A DNA stretch of 64,000 nucleotides from AAA164-E04 sp964342825 (GCA_964342825.1 CAYFHO010000013.1:27010-91009); one strand, 5' to 3'; counted from the first letter of the stretch, positions 53,326 through 63,700 are shown. Translations and numbers: made by a program. Notes: a model not told the origin generated them from the letters alone.

Positions 53326-54294
53326 TTATTTATTCACAATGTTTTGGGTGTTTCCGCTGAGATAGGAACGAACATTCTCAATGGCTGTACCCAGTAAGCG
53401 CTCGCGGGCGGCTTTTGTTGCCCAGGCAATATGGGGTGTGATGTAGCAATTGGGTGCCTGATACAACAAGCTTTCGGAACGCGGTGGTTCGAGTTCTACG
53501 ACATCAATTCCTGCTCCGGCAATCTGTCCCGACATGAGTGCATCAGCAAGAGCCCTCTCATCAATCAATGGACCGCGGCTTGTGTTCAGCAGGAATGCGG
53601 TTGGTTTCATCTGAGACAATCGAGTGCCGTCGATCAAAAATTGGGTATCCGGTGTCAGGGGGCAGTGAAGGCTGACCACATCGGATTGTTGCAGTAAATC
53701 ATCCAGAGAGACAAATTTTACTTCAGGATGATCCTCTTCAAGAATGGATTCCCTCTTTGTGGCAAGGATCTTCATGCCAAAAGCTCTTGCAAGCTCTGCG
53801 ACCTGTTGCCCTATGCGACCAAAACCGACAATCCCCATTGTCAATCCATCGAGTTCTACCAAAGGGTGATTCCAGAAACAGAAATCCGGGCACCTGACCC
53901 ATTCTCCCTTTTTGACCGCTTCCGAATGTGTGCCGACGTGCTGGGTGAGCTCGAGCAGAAGGGCAATTGTCATTTGAGCGACCGATCTGGTGCCATAGCT
54001 TGGTATATTCGTGACTGGAATTCCTTTGCTTTTCGCCGTACTGACGTCGACAATGTTGTAGCCTGTTGCCAACACACCGATATATTTCAGATCAGGTAAT
54101 TTGACCAATGTATCTACGGAAAGTGGGGTTTTGTTGGTCAGAACAATCTCTGCCCCCTCAGCTCGGTCCACAATGTCTTCAACATCCGTTCGATCATATA
54201 TGTCGCAAACATCTACCAAGGACCTTAAGGGTTCCCAGTCAAGGTCCCCAGGGTTCAGGGTGTGACCATCCAATATTACCAATTTCCTGCTCAT
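53326..54294 (-). CDS. D-2-hydroxyacid dehydrogenase (glycerate dehydrogenase-like)
   Basis: The 322-residue NAD-dependent enzyme has the family features V-G-F-G-R-I-G-Q-Q-V (cofactor loop), V-S-L-H-C-P-L-T-P, L-N-T-S-R-G-P-L-I-D (active-site Arg), G-A-G-I-D-V-V-E-L-E-P-P and T-P-H-I-A-W-A (catalytic His). The C-terminal W-A-T-K-A-A-R resembles hydroxypyruvate/glycerate dehydrogenases. It would interconvert 2-oxo acids such as hydroxypyruvate with D-2-hydroxy acids. It may share metabolites with the FAD/Fe-S 2-hydroxy acid oxidase at 4838-7672, but the two are not linked on the DNA. Confidence 0.9.
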   Translation of the reverse strand: MSRKLVILDGHTLNPGDLDWEPLRSLVDVCDIYDRTDVEDIVDRAEGAEIVLTNKTPLSVDTLVKLPDLKYIGVLATGYNIVDVSTAKSKGIPVTNIPSYGTRSVAQMTIALLLELTQHVGTHSEAVKKGEWVRCPDFCFWNHPLVELDGLTMGIVGFGRIGQQVAELARAFGMKILATKRESILEEDHPEVKFVSLDDLLQQSDVVSLHCPLTPDTQFLIDGTRLSQMKPTAFLLNTSRGPLIDERALADALMSGQIAGAGIDVVELEPPRSESLLYQAPNCYITPHIAWATKAARERLLGTAIENVRSYLSGNTQNIVNK

Positions 54295-54349
54295 GATGAG
54301 GAAACACTAATTCAGCTTGGGCAAGCTTACAATCCTCTGAATCAATGGC

Positions 54350-54982
54350 TCAGCCGAGATTTGAATCGTTGGTCTTCCATTGGTAACTGGCATATTGGGT
54401 ATGAATGCCCTGATCATTAAAGTGTTCTTCGAAATCAGTGGTGATTTTTTTGAGAGAATCAGGGGTGGCGATTGGGTAAAAACGAGCATCAGCCTGAAAA
54501 ACTTCCTTCATTTGCTCGAAATAGTTTTCATGATCTGTTCTCAGATAAACGACTCCTTCAGGTTCCAGCAAATCAGCACATCTCTGAACGAAAACCTCAT
54601 CAACAAGCCGTTTTTTATGGTGGCGCACCTTGGGCCAGGGATCTGGAAAATAAACATGAATGGCCCTAATGGATTTTGGCGGTGATAGATATTTCAAGAA
54701 ATAGCCGGCTTCAATGCGAAAAAGTCGCACATTTTTTACCCCTGACCGATGGGTATCTCGGTCTATTTTTCTCATTCGACCAAGCAATCGCTCTATGCCC
54801 AATAGATTGATTTCAGGGTGGGCTTTTGCGTATTTGATCAAAAAGGATCCATCACCAGCTCCCAGTTCAATTTCCAGGGGTTGATTGACTTTAAAAATCT
54901 CCTCCCATTTCAGAGGAGCGAAATAGTCGTTCGGGCGAAACAGCAACGAATGATGAGAAGGTAGGGCTCGAATACGTGCCAT
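54350..54982 (-). CDS. trmB: tRNA (guanine46-N7)-methyltransferase TrmB
   Basis: From the ATG at 54982 the product is 210 residues. It methylates G46 of tRNA to m7G using SAM. Motifs: E-I-E-L-G-A-G-D-G-S-F-L (SAM site), N-L-L-G-I-E, H-V-Y-F-P-D-P-W-P-K-V-R-H-H-K-K-R-L and L-R-T-D-H-E-N-Y, all typical of TrmB. A longer start at 55024 overlaps the HlyD gene and adds residues not seen in the family. It is 19 bp after the HlyD stop and may be co-transcribed with the VTC operon. Confidence 0.95.
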   Translation of the reverse strand: MARIRALPSHHSLLFRPNDYFAPLKWEEIFKVNQPLEIELGAGDGSFLIKYAKAHPEINLLGIERLLGRMRKIDRDTHRSGVKNVRLFRIEAGYFLKYLSPPKSIRAIHVYFPDPWPKVRHHKKRLVDEVFVQRCADLLEPEGVVYLRTDHENYFEQMKEVFQADARFYPIATPDSLKKITTDFEEHFNDQGIHTQYASYQWKTNDSNLG

Positions 54983-55001
54983 GTAGCAGATACCAATTGA
55001 T

Positions 55002-56138
55002 TCAGCGGCCGGCGAGATGATCATTCCCTGATACCTTCCCCGGTACGTCCAGAGTAAGGTTTACCATCTCGCCGGGCAGGCATTGAAATTCCGGTGGGAG
55101 TTGAATCATCAATGGAACCCCAATTCCGCCAAGCTTGTATAGTTGCATTTGTGAAAGTGTATCCGGCATCAGCTCGTAGCTGCTGCCCACTCGAATGATG
55201 GTTCCCTGACATTCCCTGACGATTTGCGTGCGAGTTTTAATGTTTACCTTTTGACCGACTTGAACCGGAATCTCTGAACCTTGTGGAAGGTAGGCAATGA
55301 TTGTATCAGCTTTGCTTTGGGTCAGGGTGATGATGGAATCGGAGGAGCCAACCATTTCACCATGACGTTTTTGTATAGCCGTCACAATTCCGTCGGCAGG
55401 GGCTCGAATAACCCAGTCCTGCTCCAGTTTGGCGATGGATCGCTGCAGGTTTGTGCGGTCAATTTCCAGTTTGGCTTCTTCGATTTCCTGACTGGAATTG
55501 ATCAAATGATCAATTCGTTGAATGGTTTTTCCAAGATCCTCAATGAGATTTTTCCTTTCCTGAACTTCCGCCAAGGATGCCAGGTAACTTTTTTCTGCAA
55601 GGTCGTATAGACTGTCTGAAAGGATTTCCTGTTGATGCAAGTCCTTGGCTCGATACCATTCATTTTTGAGATTCTGTAGAGTGACCTCCGCGGAAGCCAA
55701 TGCCACTTTTTGTTGCATGAGTTCAGTTCTGAGTCTCTCTTTATCGAGCACGTTTCTCTGGATGTCAAAGGCACTGGAGGCAGTTGTCAGATTCATCAAC
55801 TGAAGCAACTCTTTCTTGGCAAGCAATAGATCCGCCTGGCTACCCAGAGCGGTCAATGGATCACCCGGATCCAGTTTTGCAATAGTATCGCCCTTGCGTA
55901 CGCGTTGAAACAATTCAACGGTCAAATTTGTGATGGTTCCGCTGGAAGGTGTACGAATATCCAATCGCGTCGTCTGCACCTGGCCGATCAAAGAAGGGGA
56001 GGTCAGGTGTTTGTCCCAAAGCATGACGACGGCCAGCAATGCAAGCAGGAAGACAATGAGCGGCATGACTCGATGTCGAAACTCCAACCAACGTTTCCAG
56101 GCGGGTACTCCCACTGGCTTTTGAGATTCGGAACTCAT
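55002..56138 (-). CDS. HlyD/RND-type periplasmic adaptor protein
   Basis: The 378-residue protein has one membrane helix (about 27-45), a biotinyl-lipoyl-like half (R-T-P-S-S-G-T-I-T-N), a coiled-coil hairpin (about 90-225, with many Glu/Lys/Leu heptads), then W-V-I-R-A-P-A-D-G-I-V-T and a beta-barrel part. These are the pieces of the membrane fusion protein family that links an inner-membrane pump to the outer membrane. No ABC, MFS or RND pump gene is beside it. Its start overlaps the DUF4956 gene by 4 bp (ATGA), so it belongs to the VTC-DUF4956 operon. Confidence 0.88.
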   Translation of the reverse strand: MSSESQKPVGVPAWKRWLEFRHRVMPLIVFLLALLAVVMLWDKHLTSPSLIGQVQTTRLDIRTPSSGTITNLTVELFQRVRKGDTIAKLDPGDPLTALGSQADLLLAKKELLQLMNLTTASSAFDIQRNVLDKERLRTELMQQKVALASAEVTLQNLKNEWYRAKDLHQQEILSDSLYDLAEKSYLASLAEVQERKNLIEDLGKTIQRIDHLINSSQEIEEAKLEIDRTNLQRSIAKLEQDWVIRAPADGIVTAIQKRHGEMVGSSDSIITLTQSKADTIIAYLPQGSEIPVQVGQKVNIKTRTQIVRECQGTIIRVGSSYELMPDTLSQMQLYKLGGIGVPLMIQLPPEFQCLPGEMVNLTLDVPGKVSGNDHLAGR

Positions 56139-56818
56139 ACCTCGGATTCCTCCTCCGATTTCAAACCGGTGACTCTTGAGACACCTTCCAGGTCTTTAAG
56201 TTCAGTCAGAAGATCGTTCATTCTGTCCGGATTTCTCAGCAGGAGGCGATATGACAGGTCAGTTCCGGTTTGGGTTTGGTGGGTGCGTTGGCTTGCACAG
56301 ACATATCTCAATGAGTGACGTCGAAGAAGGATATCCAGTTCAAGCAAGTGATTCAGATCCCTCGACCAGTGCATGTTCAGAATCATGTCGTATCTCTGTC
56401 GGCTGCCAAATCCCGTTATCCAGACATAAATCAGAATTCCGCAAATCAGTAGGCAACCAATTGAGGCGGTCAGAAATTTATAGGTCCCGCATCCCATTCC
56501 AATCACGATGACGCCAAGGATGTAGGTAGTGTCCAGTGTATCCCTCAGAATGTTTCTGAACCTCACAATGGCGAAGACAGCCATCAGGCCAAACGCATAA
56601 ACAATGTTATTGGACAACACCATCATGACCAATGCCACTATGACCGGCATGATCATCAAGGATTGAACAAAGGTTCTGGAATAAGACAATCCTGTGTGAG
56701 TCATCATGTAAACCCAAGCCACAAGATGGCCGCACAGAAAGGAAAGGAGCAGGCCAAGTGCCGTTAAATGCAGAGGCGTGGGCGATGTGGAAAAATCCGC
56801 GTTGAGAAACCATTCCAT
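56135..56818 (-). CDS. DUF4956 family membrane protein
   Basis: From the ATG at 56818 the product is 227 residues. It has four membrane helices in the first 150 residues, with the family segment V-Y-A-F-G-L-M-A-V-F-A-I-V-R-F-R-N-I-L-R-D-T-L-D (about 80-103, given here in pieces: A-I-V-R-F-R, then R-D-T-L-D). A cytoplasmic C-terminal domain follows. DUF4956 proteins are typically encoded beside VTC-domain proteins, often with a CotH kinase gene, and are thought to work with them in polyphosphate or surface polymer metabolism. The start at 56839 would overlap the VTC gene; 56818 leaves a 4-bp gap. No charge anomaly is seen. Confidence 0.88.
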   Translation of the reverse strand: MEWFLNADFSTSPTPLHLTALGLLLSFLCGHLVAWVYMMTHTGLSYSRTFVQSLMIMPVIVALVMMVLSNNIVYAFGLMAVFAIVRFRNILRDTLDTTYILGVIVIGMGCGTYKFLTASIGCLLICGILIYVWITGFGSRQRYDMILNMHWSRDLNHLLELDILLRRHSLRYVCASQRTHQTQTGTDLSYRLLLRNPDRMNDLLTELKDLEGVSRVTGLKSEEESEV

Positions 56819-56822
56819 GTGC

Positions 56823-57701
56823 TCAGAATGTAGCGGCAATTGCCTGTTCTCTACGCTTTAAGTGGTCTCTGTTTCCCAGTGCATTCTCTTGTTGGAGGTC
56901 CATGTGGGTGGCCACAAGATCAGTGACTTGATCTCTACCCATCAAGGTGACACCATCCACATATTTGGCGGCACCGCATTGAGTTAAATTAAACACTTCC
57001 ACAAGATCTCTGAACCAGTTGGGGAAACGGTCTGTAAATTTCAGTTCCAAAATAACCCAATCTCCAAATACAAAGGTCGGATTATTCATAATGGTGTTGA
57101 GTCTGGCATCGGGATCCGGTTCGCAACGAACCTGTCGGTCCAAGGTTACTCGAACCACATTGGAGTCTGGTAATATCCAAGCCTCACGGCGATAGGCGAC
57201 ATGTGAGACCGGTTGAGCCTGAAGTTGGTTGACATGGTCCGAAAATTCGAGAAGAGCATCAATTTGTGAAGTGCTCAGCCCTTCCTGAGTTTCATTTGAG
57301 CCTTTTTTCTTATTGGCGGCTGAAATCTCCTCCAGAGCCGGAATTTGCCCGGAGAGAATGGATTGCGCAGTTGCCCTGGGGACGCCGACTCGCTTTTTGC
57401 TGATGATGTTATTCATCCGCCGTTTAATTTCCAAAAAAACAGGCGTCTCATCAGACTCGTTGTAAAAGCGGATACGAAGCTTGAATCGGTTTTTATCACC
57501 ATTGATGGTGCTGTGATACAGTGACATGCTGGGGGAGTCAAGGTAGAGGCTGTGAACAGGGTAGGACAGATCCGGTTGACCCAGTCCATTTTTGTCCACA
57601 TCCAGGTAGCAACGCAAAAAATCTCTGATTGCCAGGGCTTTTTGCTCTGGAATCACGTACTTCAATTCATAACGTTGTTTCTGTAATTTATCCTTCCCCA
57701 T
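56823..57701 (-). CDS. VTC-domain protein (polyphosphate polymerase-like)
   Basis: The 292-residue protein is a VTC domain: R-Y-E-L-K-Y-V-I at the start, H-S-L-Y-L-D-S-P, F-K-L-R-I-R-F-Y, V-F-L-E-I-K-R-R, R-V-T-L-D-R-Q-V-R and V-I-L-E-L-K-F-T-D. The repeated Arg/Lys and Glu side chains line the tunnel that in yeast Vtc4 binds phosphate and metal while ATP is turned into polyphosphate. It is first in an operon with DUF4956 and HlyD genes. Whether it makes polyphosphate is inferred from the family. Its upstream gap has a possible extended -10 at 57809-57817 (minus strand). Confidence 0.9.
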   Translation of the reverse strand: MGKDKLQKQRYELKYVIPEQKALAIRDFLRCYLDVDKNGLGQPDLSYPVHSLYLDSPSMSLYHSTINGDKNRFKLRIRFYNESDETPVFLEIKRRMNNIISKKRVGVPRATAQSILSGQIPALEEISAANKKKGSNETQEGLSTSQIDALLEFSDHVNQLQAQPVSHVAYRREAWILPDSNVVRVTLDRQVRCEPDPDARLNTIMNNPTFVFGDWVILELKFTDRFPNWFRDLVEVFNLTQCGAAKYVDGVTLMGRDQVTDLVATHMDLQQENALGNRDHLKRREQAIAATF

Positions 57702-57808
57702 GATAACTGTCGCTGGTCCTTAATCAACTCAGATCAGATCGCTGTTCACCTTGCGCTTTGATCCATCCCTGATAAATGTAGCCAGTCGCTTCCTATTTTG
57801 TTGCGTAA

Positions 57809-57817
57809 TTGTAACAT
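57809..57817 (-). promoter_or_regulatory. Possible extended -10 promoter of the VTC operon
   Basis: Read on the minus strand the bases are TGTTACAAT, matching TGnTAnAAT, about 110 bp before the VTC start codon. No good -35 is visible. The call rests on the motif alone. Confidence 0.25.
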
Positions 57818-57893
57818 ATTTCAATGACAAAAACCATTTTCCAAATTCCCGATCCCAGTTCGTTTCCAACGGTTACATCCTGGTTTTCAGGTT

Positions 57894-57935
57894 GTTGAGT
57901 CTGGTTTTTGCATGATTGAAGATGTCATGCTCAAC
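57894..57935. repeat. Nested inverted repeat downstream of the alcohol dehydrogenase gene
   Basis: GTTGAG (57894-57899) faces CTCAAC (57930-57935), and inside these GCATGA (57910-57915) faces TCATGC (57925-57930). The two stems share one base, so they compete. It could stop transcription of the dehydrogenase gene or bind a regulator; no T-run is adjacent in that direction. Confidence 0.3.
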
Positions 57936-58002
57936 AAGCAAAATCAATGCCAGAACTCTCCAGAGTTCTTTGTTTATCTCCGTTAATTCAAGTATTTGTC
58001 AG

Positions 58003-59208
58003 TCAGAAGGCTGATTCTAAAATTTTCAGGAGGTCGTCTCTGCTGGGTTGGACCGGGTTGATGTCCATCAGTCGGTTGATTTGTATGGACTTGTCAGCAA
58101 ACTGGGGAAGCTGCTCTCGTTTACCGCCAATATCCCGGATTCTCAGAGGGAGGCCCACGTTTTCCTTCATGGAACTAACTTTTTCAATGGCGGCATCCGC
58201 TGCCTGATCAGGGTTCAGGTCCGCTATTTGGCAGCCCAGGAATTCAGCAATTTGAGCGAAGGATTCCTTCCGAGCGGGTTGATTGAATTTCATGACATAC
58301 GGAAGCAGCAGGCCGTTGCCCTGACCATGAGAGCAATGCAGAGCCACACCCATCGGGTATTCCAGGGCGTGAACCACTGCGACTGCTCCATTGGAGAAGG
58401 CCATTCCTGCCAGAGTCGAAGCCAGGGACATGTTCTCCCTGGCATCCATGTCATTTGGGTCATTCACAGCCTGTTCCAGGTGTTTCCCGATCAAACGTAT
58501 GGCCTTTTCTGCAAGAGCATCGGCAAGTGGGTTTTTCCCGGGATAGGGCAGATCTTCATCATTGGAAGCACTGAGATCTTGAGGTTGTCGCGCGGTAAAT
58601 GCCTCAATCGCATGTGTCAAAGCGTCCATACCACTTTCCGCGGTCACTCTTTTTGGGCATGAGCGCGTCAGTTCAGGGTCCACCATCGCCAGGCTTGGTC
58701 GCAAAAATCTACTGAGTGTGCTCACTTTGATGTCATTTTGAGTATCGGTCAGGACAGCTGCATGTGAAACTTCGCTGCCGGTTCCCGATGTCGTTGGCAT
58801 GCATATCAATGGGATGACCGGTCCTGGAACTTGATCAAATCCAAAGTAATCTTCCGGCGCACCCCCGTGTGCTTGAAGGAGTGCCGTCATTTTTGCCAGG
58901 TCCATATTGCTGCCACCGCCTAGACCAATGATGACGTCCGGTTGGAAATCATTCGCGACCTGTTGTGCCTTAATGGCAACGTTTAAAGAGGGCTCTGCTT
59001 CGCTTTCATCGAAAAGAATAGGGTCCGATGCTTCTGATTTTAATTCAGCGATGACGGGTTCGGTGACTCCCGCATGAACCAGGTTTTTGTCGGTGATCAC
59101 CATGGGGCGATCCCAGCCGCCTCTTTTCAATTCCGCTCCCAACCGACTTGTTACCCCTCTGCCGAACATCAATTTACCGGCAGTATAAAAATCCCAATAG
59201 TCACGCAT
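58003..59208 (-). CDS. Iron-containing alcohol dehydrogenase
   Basis: The 401-residue NAD(P)-dependent enzyme belongs to the group III iron-type alcohol dehydrogenases: I-G-L-G-G-G-S-N-M-D-L-A-K (cofactor loop), P-T-T-S-G-T-G-S-E-V-S, E-S-G-M-D-A-L-T-H-A-I-E-A-F (metal-binding Asp and His), and V-H-A-L-E-Y-P-M-G with a following L-H-C-S-H-G (further metal His residues). The family oxidises primary and secondary alcohols or reduces aldehydes; the substrate is not known. It is a single gene between the VTC operon and the second DUF1501 locus. Confidence 0.95.
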   Translation of the reverse strand: MRDYWDFYTAGKLMFGRGVTSRLGAELKRGGWDRPMVITDKNLVHAGVTEPVIAELKSEASDPILFDESEAEPSLNVAIKAQQVANDFQPDVIIGLGGGSNMDLAKMTALLQAHGGAPEDYFGFDQVPGPVIPLICMPTTSGTGSEVSHAAVLTDTQNDIKVSTLSRFLRPSLAMVDPELTRSCPKRVTAESGMDALTHAIEAFTARQPQDLSASNDEDLPYPGKNPLADALAEKAIRLIGKHLEQAVNDPNDMDARENMSLASTLAGMAFSNGAVAVVHALEYPMGVALHCSHGQGNGLLLPYVMKFNQPARKESFAQIAEFLGCQIADLNPDQAADAAIEKVSSMKENVGLPLRIRDIGGKREQLPQFADKSIQINRLMDINPVQPSRDDLLKILESAF

Positions 59209-59253
59209 ATCTGGTGATTTATTTCAGGTTTCCGCAATACCCGAAGGTTAAAA

Positions 59254-60687
59254 TTATGCCAGAATATCCTGCACCACATGACCTGCAATATCGGTGAGAC
59301 GATAGTCTCTGCCCTGAAATCGATAGGTCAGGCGTTTGTGATCAATGCCGAAAAGTTTCAACATGGTGGCGTGCAAATCATGAACATGGAAGGGACGATC
59401 AACCGCCCTGTAACCCAGGTCGTCGGTATTGCCATAGGAGATTCCACCCTTCACGCCGCCACCTGCCATGAACAATGAAAAGCCTCGAATGTGATGGTCA
59501 CGACCACTGCCCTGAGCCATAGGTGTTCGCCCGAATTCGCCTCCCCAAATCACGAGTGTGTCATCGAGCATCCCTCTTTGTTTCAAATCGGTGATCAAAG
59601 CGGCTGTGCACTGGTCCACCTCTTTGGCTGTGGTGACCATATTGCCTTTGACATTTCCGTGATGATCCCACCCGCGGTGGTAAAGGTGAATAAAACGTAC
59701 TCCTCTTTCTGCCAAACGACGCGCAAGCAGGCAGTTTGAAGCAAAGGTGCCATCTCCGGCCTCGGCACCGTACATGTCAAGGATGTGCTGGGGTTCATCC
59801 TTAAGGTCCATCAATTCGGGGACGCTGGTTTGCATGCGAAAAGCCATTTCATATTGGCTGATGCGTGTTGCTATTTCAGGATCATCGACCATCGCGTCCT
59901 TTTCCATGTTGAGTGCATTGATGGCATCCACCAGGCGTCGTTGTTCCTCTGTTTTAACACCGGGAGGAGCGGAAACGTAATGAACCGGATCGCCACTTGC
60001 ATTGAATTGTACGCCCTGAAAATTGCTTGGTAGAAAACCACTGTGCCATTGTCTGGATGAAATGGGTTGGGCTTGGCCTCCTTTTCCCACCGAAGTGAGA
60101 ACAACAAAACCGGGTAAATTTTCGGTTTCATTTCCCAATCCATAAAGCAGCCAGGAACCCATACTGGGTCTTCCTGAAACGGATGATCCGGTGTTGATGA
60201 AGGTGTGAGCTGGATCGTGGTTGATTTGTTCGGTGTGAAGGGATTTGATAATGCAAAGTTCGTCGGAGATTTTCCCTATCTTTGGAAACAGAGAGCAGAT
60301 TTCCTGTCCCGATTGTCCAAACTTTTCAAATGGGTGTTGAGGTCCCATGCAGTTGAGTTTCTGACCCTGCAATTGCGCGATAGGTTGCCCTTTCGTGATT
60401 GAGTCAGGCATGGGCTTGCCGTCCATTTCAGCCAGCTTGGGTTTGTAATCCAGCGTTTCCAAATGAGAAGGGCCACCGGCCATGCAGAGGTAAATGACGC
60501 GTTTTGCTTTCTGTGTGTAATGAAGCGGATCCACAACCCCCGACCAGGCTGGCGAACCGGGATCGGCTGTCGATTGACCCAGGGACTGCCATGGCTTGAG
60601 GTATTGACTGAGAGCCAGAGATCCAATACCCACCGTTGAGCGATTGAGAAAACTGCGTCTTTGAATTTCCAGGTTGAAAGGATTCAT
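59254..60687 (-). CDS. DUF1501 family secreted protein
   Basis: The 477-residue protein has a Tat-like leader (Q-R-R-S-F-L-N-R near residue 9-16) and the DUF1501 body with L-C-M-A-G-G-P-S-H-L-E-T-L-D, L-Y-H-R-G-W-D-H-H, W-G-G-E-F-G-R-T-P-M-A, G-R-D-H-H-I-R-G-F-S and L-H-A-T-M-L-K-L-F-G-I. It is a longer relative of the protein at 46767-48062. It follows the large PSD1-type gene by 21 bp on the same strand, the common order in these bacteria, so both are likely exported together to act on an extracytoplasmic substrate. Confidence 0.92.
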   Translation of the reverse strand: MNPFNLEIQRRSFLNRSTVGIGSLALSQYLKPWQSLGQSTADPGSPAWSGVVDPLHYTQKAKRVIYLCMAGGPSHLETLDYKPKLAEMDGKPMPDSITKGQPIAQLQGQKLNCMGPQHPFEKFGQSGQEICSLFPKIGKISDELCIIKSLHTEQINHDPAHTFINTGSSVSGRPSMGSWLLYGLGNETENLPGFVVLTSVGKGGQAQPISSRQWHSGFLPSNFQGVQFNASGDPVHYVSAPPGVKTEEQRRLVDAINALNMEKDAMVDDPEIATRISQYEMAFRMQTSVPELMDLKDEPQHILDMYGAEAGDGTFASNCLLARRLAERGVRFIHLYHRGWDHHGNVKGNMVTTAKEVDQCTAALITDLKQRGMLDDTLVIWGGEFGRTPMAQGSGRDHHIRGFSLFMAGGGVKGGISYGNTDDLGYRAVDRPFHVHDLHATMLKLFGIDHKRLTYRFQGRDYRLTDIAGHVVQDILA

Positions 60688-60708
60688 GAGGCAAATGCAG
60701 AAAATGTA

Positions 60709-63700
60709 TTAATATCTAGTGATGGTTTCATGCAGGTTGAACAAGGCGCGTGTTACCGCGGTCCATGCACCAAGTTCAACGGGGGGACATTGTTCGCCTG
60801 CCTGGTTTAATCCGACTTCGACCAGTTCCAGTCCACGATCCGGTTCAGCAGCATAACCCTTTCTTGTGTCCTCCAGTAGTTGTTCAAGAATATGGAGTTC
60901 ACGTTGTGTGGGCTTGCGCAAGGTCACGGATTCGAATGCGGATTGAATCTTCTTACGATCGCTGCCAGATCCAGAGGAAAGAATCCCGGCGGCAAAGGTT
61001 CGCGCTGCTTCCACGAAAGAGGGGTCATTGAGCAGGTTCAGTGATTGCAAGGGAGTGTTAGATCTCGGCCGTTGGGCTGTGCACTCTTCTCGTGTGGGGG
61101 CGTCAAATGCTTTGAGCATCGGATGAAGGAATGTGCGCTGCCAGTGGGTATAAAGCCCTCGGCGGTATTGGCTGTTTCCGGTGTCGTGTTGGTAGGTGCG
61201 TTTTGGAAAATTTAATTGGGAATAATATCCCGCCGGTTGATAAGGCTTCACACTGGGGCCACCTACCTGACGCACCAGTAGTCCACTGATGTCCAGAGCC
61301 TGATCGCGGATGACTTCGGCATCCAATCGATACCGGGTCTGTCTGGCATAGAGTTGGTTATAAGGATCCATGGATGCCAGCATTTTGCCGGGGGTGGATG
61401 ATTGACGGTAGGTCTGCGAGTTTACAATGAGACGCACCATGTGTTTCACATCCCAACCACTGCGGATAAATTCCGAGGCCAGCCAGTCCATCAATTCAGG
61501 ATGCGTTGGTGGCGTTCCCTGAGATCCGGTTTCCTCCATGACCCTAGCCAATCCGTAGCCAAAGTACAATTTCCAAAGATGATTTACAAAATTACGAGCG
61601 GTCAGAGGATTCTTTTCTGAAACGAGCCATTGCGCCAGGTCGAGTCTGGATAGTCGTTCTTTCTTTGCATTGATGCCATCGTAATCCAGGAAATCGGGGA
61701 TCGCGGGCTGCACGACCGGGCCTGAATCATCCATCCAGTTTCCTCGTGGAAGGATGCGCATTTCACGAGGTTTGACCGACATCGACACCAGCATGGTTGG
61801 GATCTCGTTTTCCAAAACTTTCATGCGTGATTTTGCGGAAGCCAGCTGCACCCTGACAGGATCCAGAATCGGCGTTCTATCGAAAAAGTAAGATGCCAGT
61901 GTTTGAGCTTCTTTTTCAGATCGGCTTTCCCAGGGCATGGAAACCAGACGATAAATGTCGTCTGGCAGACCCGTTTCTGTCAGAACTGGATCTGGGACCG
62001 AGGTGGTGCTCAGTCGAAACCTGCCAATCACGTGCCGCTCATGTTTGGTGTGGTGCTTGAGTCTGGCAATCAGGGTGGTTCCCTCGGTTGCTTTCAATGG
62101 TTCTTGAAGAGTTACTAAAAGCTTACGTGCTTCCTTTTTGTTTTTACCATCAACAGCCCATCCGGTGTCATCTTTTCCATCGATGGCTTTACCGGCCTCA
62201 AAACTCTTCTGTGAGTAATCCGCTGCCGCACTGGCCAGCTTCACTGGGCTCTCGTCCTCGCCTTGTTTCAGGATCAACTCAAACTCACTTAGGACGAAAT
62301 TACCTCCACCGCGTGAAAGCGCGCCTTCATCCATGGAAGGATGAGTCAGAGCTTCAAGCCTGATACCGGTGATCTCTCTGGATGGGGAAAGTGGAATTTC
62401 CAGTTCGAGGGTTTCTTTCTTCGGTTTCGGCCCCCGAGTCAAGATACTGCCATCGAATTGTTGAATGAATTGAGTCCCGTTTTCGGATGAGAGAGTCGCA
62501 GGGGAAAGGGGTTGCCAGGTCAATTGTCCTTTAGATTCCCATTCCATCAATTGGCTTTCCCAATCCAACTGGGCGTTGACCAGTTCTTCGGTGGCAGTGA
62601 CCAGGGTTTTTTCCAGTCGATCAATTGTGCTCGCCAGTTGCTTTTGTTCGTTCTCTTGACGGGGGGAGGGGAGGGGCATTTCGGGTTCCCATCTTGAGCC
62701 TCCATAAAACCCTTTTTCCTTCAGGTCGCCAAAAAAAGCGGCCATGCTGTAAAAATCTTTCATGGAATAGGGATCGAACTTGTGATCGTGACATTCCGCA
62801 CAGCCCATGGTGGCACCCAGCCAGACGCCGGAGGTGGCACGGACTCGGTCGGCGGCATACTTGGCCAAATATTCCTTATCCTGGGCTCCGCCCTCTGCGG
62901 TGATCATGTGCAGCCGGTTGAAACCAGAGGCTACTTTTTGATTTCGTGTCGCGTCGGGCAACAGATCACCTGCGATTTGTTCGATGGTGAATTGATCAAA
63001 TGGCATGTTGTGATTGAACGCATCAATCACATAATCTCGATAAGGCCAAACGGAATAAGGTTGATCTCCATGGTAACCCACGGTGTCCGCATAGCGCACC
63101 AAATCCAGCCAATGGATTGAGAGGCGTTCGCCAAATGCTTCGTCAGCAAGCAGTGAATCCACTATCTGCGAATAATCCAATGGATCTTCGGATTCTGCAA
63201 ACCTTCGGGCTGTGCTGACTTCTCCCGGAAGACCAGTGAGGTCGAGGTGCAATCGGCGCATCAAAGTCTGGGGGTCGGCTTCCTTGGAAGGCCGAAGCCC
63301 GTTTGCTTCCAGTTTGGCTAGGATGAAATAATCGATGGCGTTCACTGGCCAATCCGCATCCTTCACTGAAGGAACATTGGGACGTCGAAGAGATTCGAAG
63401 GCCCAGTGTGTTTCCCAGGGAGCCCCTTGTGCAATCCAATCTCGGATCAGTTGCTTTTCGTGTTCCTTTAATGACTTGCCTGAGTCCGGCGGAGGCATCA
63501 TGTCATCCTCATCCGAGGTGAAAATGCGGGATATCAAATCGCTTTGATCGGGATCTCCCTCCTTGATCACCCAGTAGTCACCATCGCGCGCCTTGGCCGC
63601 ATTTTCCTGATCCAGTCGAAGACCTGCCTTCCGCTCATTGGCATCGGGTCCGTGGCATTGAAAACAGGCATCGGATAGAAGCGGTCGGATTTGCCTGGCA

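Larger units (their letters stand above)
57702..58002. other. Intergenic region upstream of the VTC operon
   Basis: About 300 bp without a gene between the VTC gene and the end of the alcohol dehydrogenase gene. It contains a possible minus-strand extended -10 (TGTTACAAT, 57809-57817) and a nested inverted repeat (57894-57935). Confidence 0.5.
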
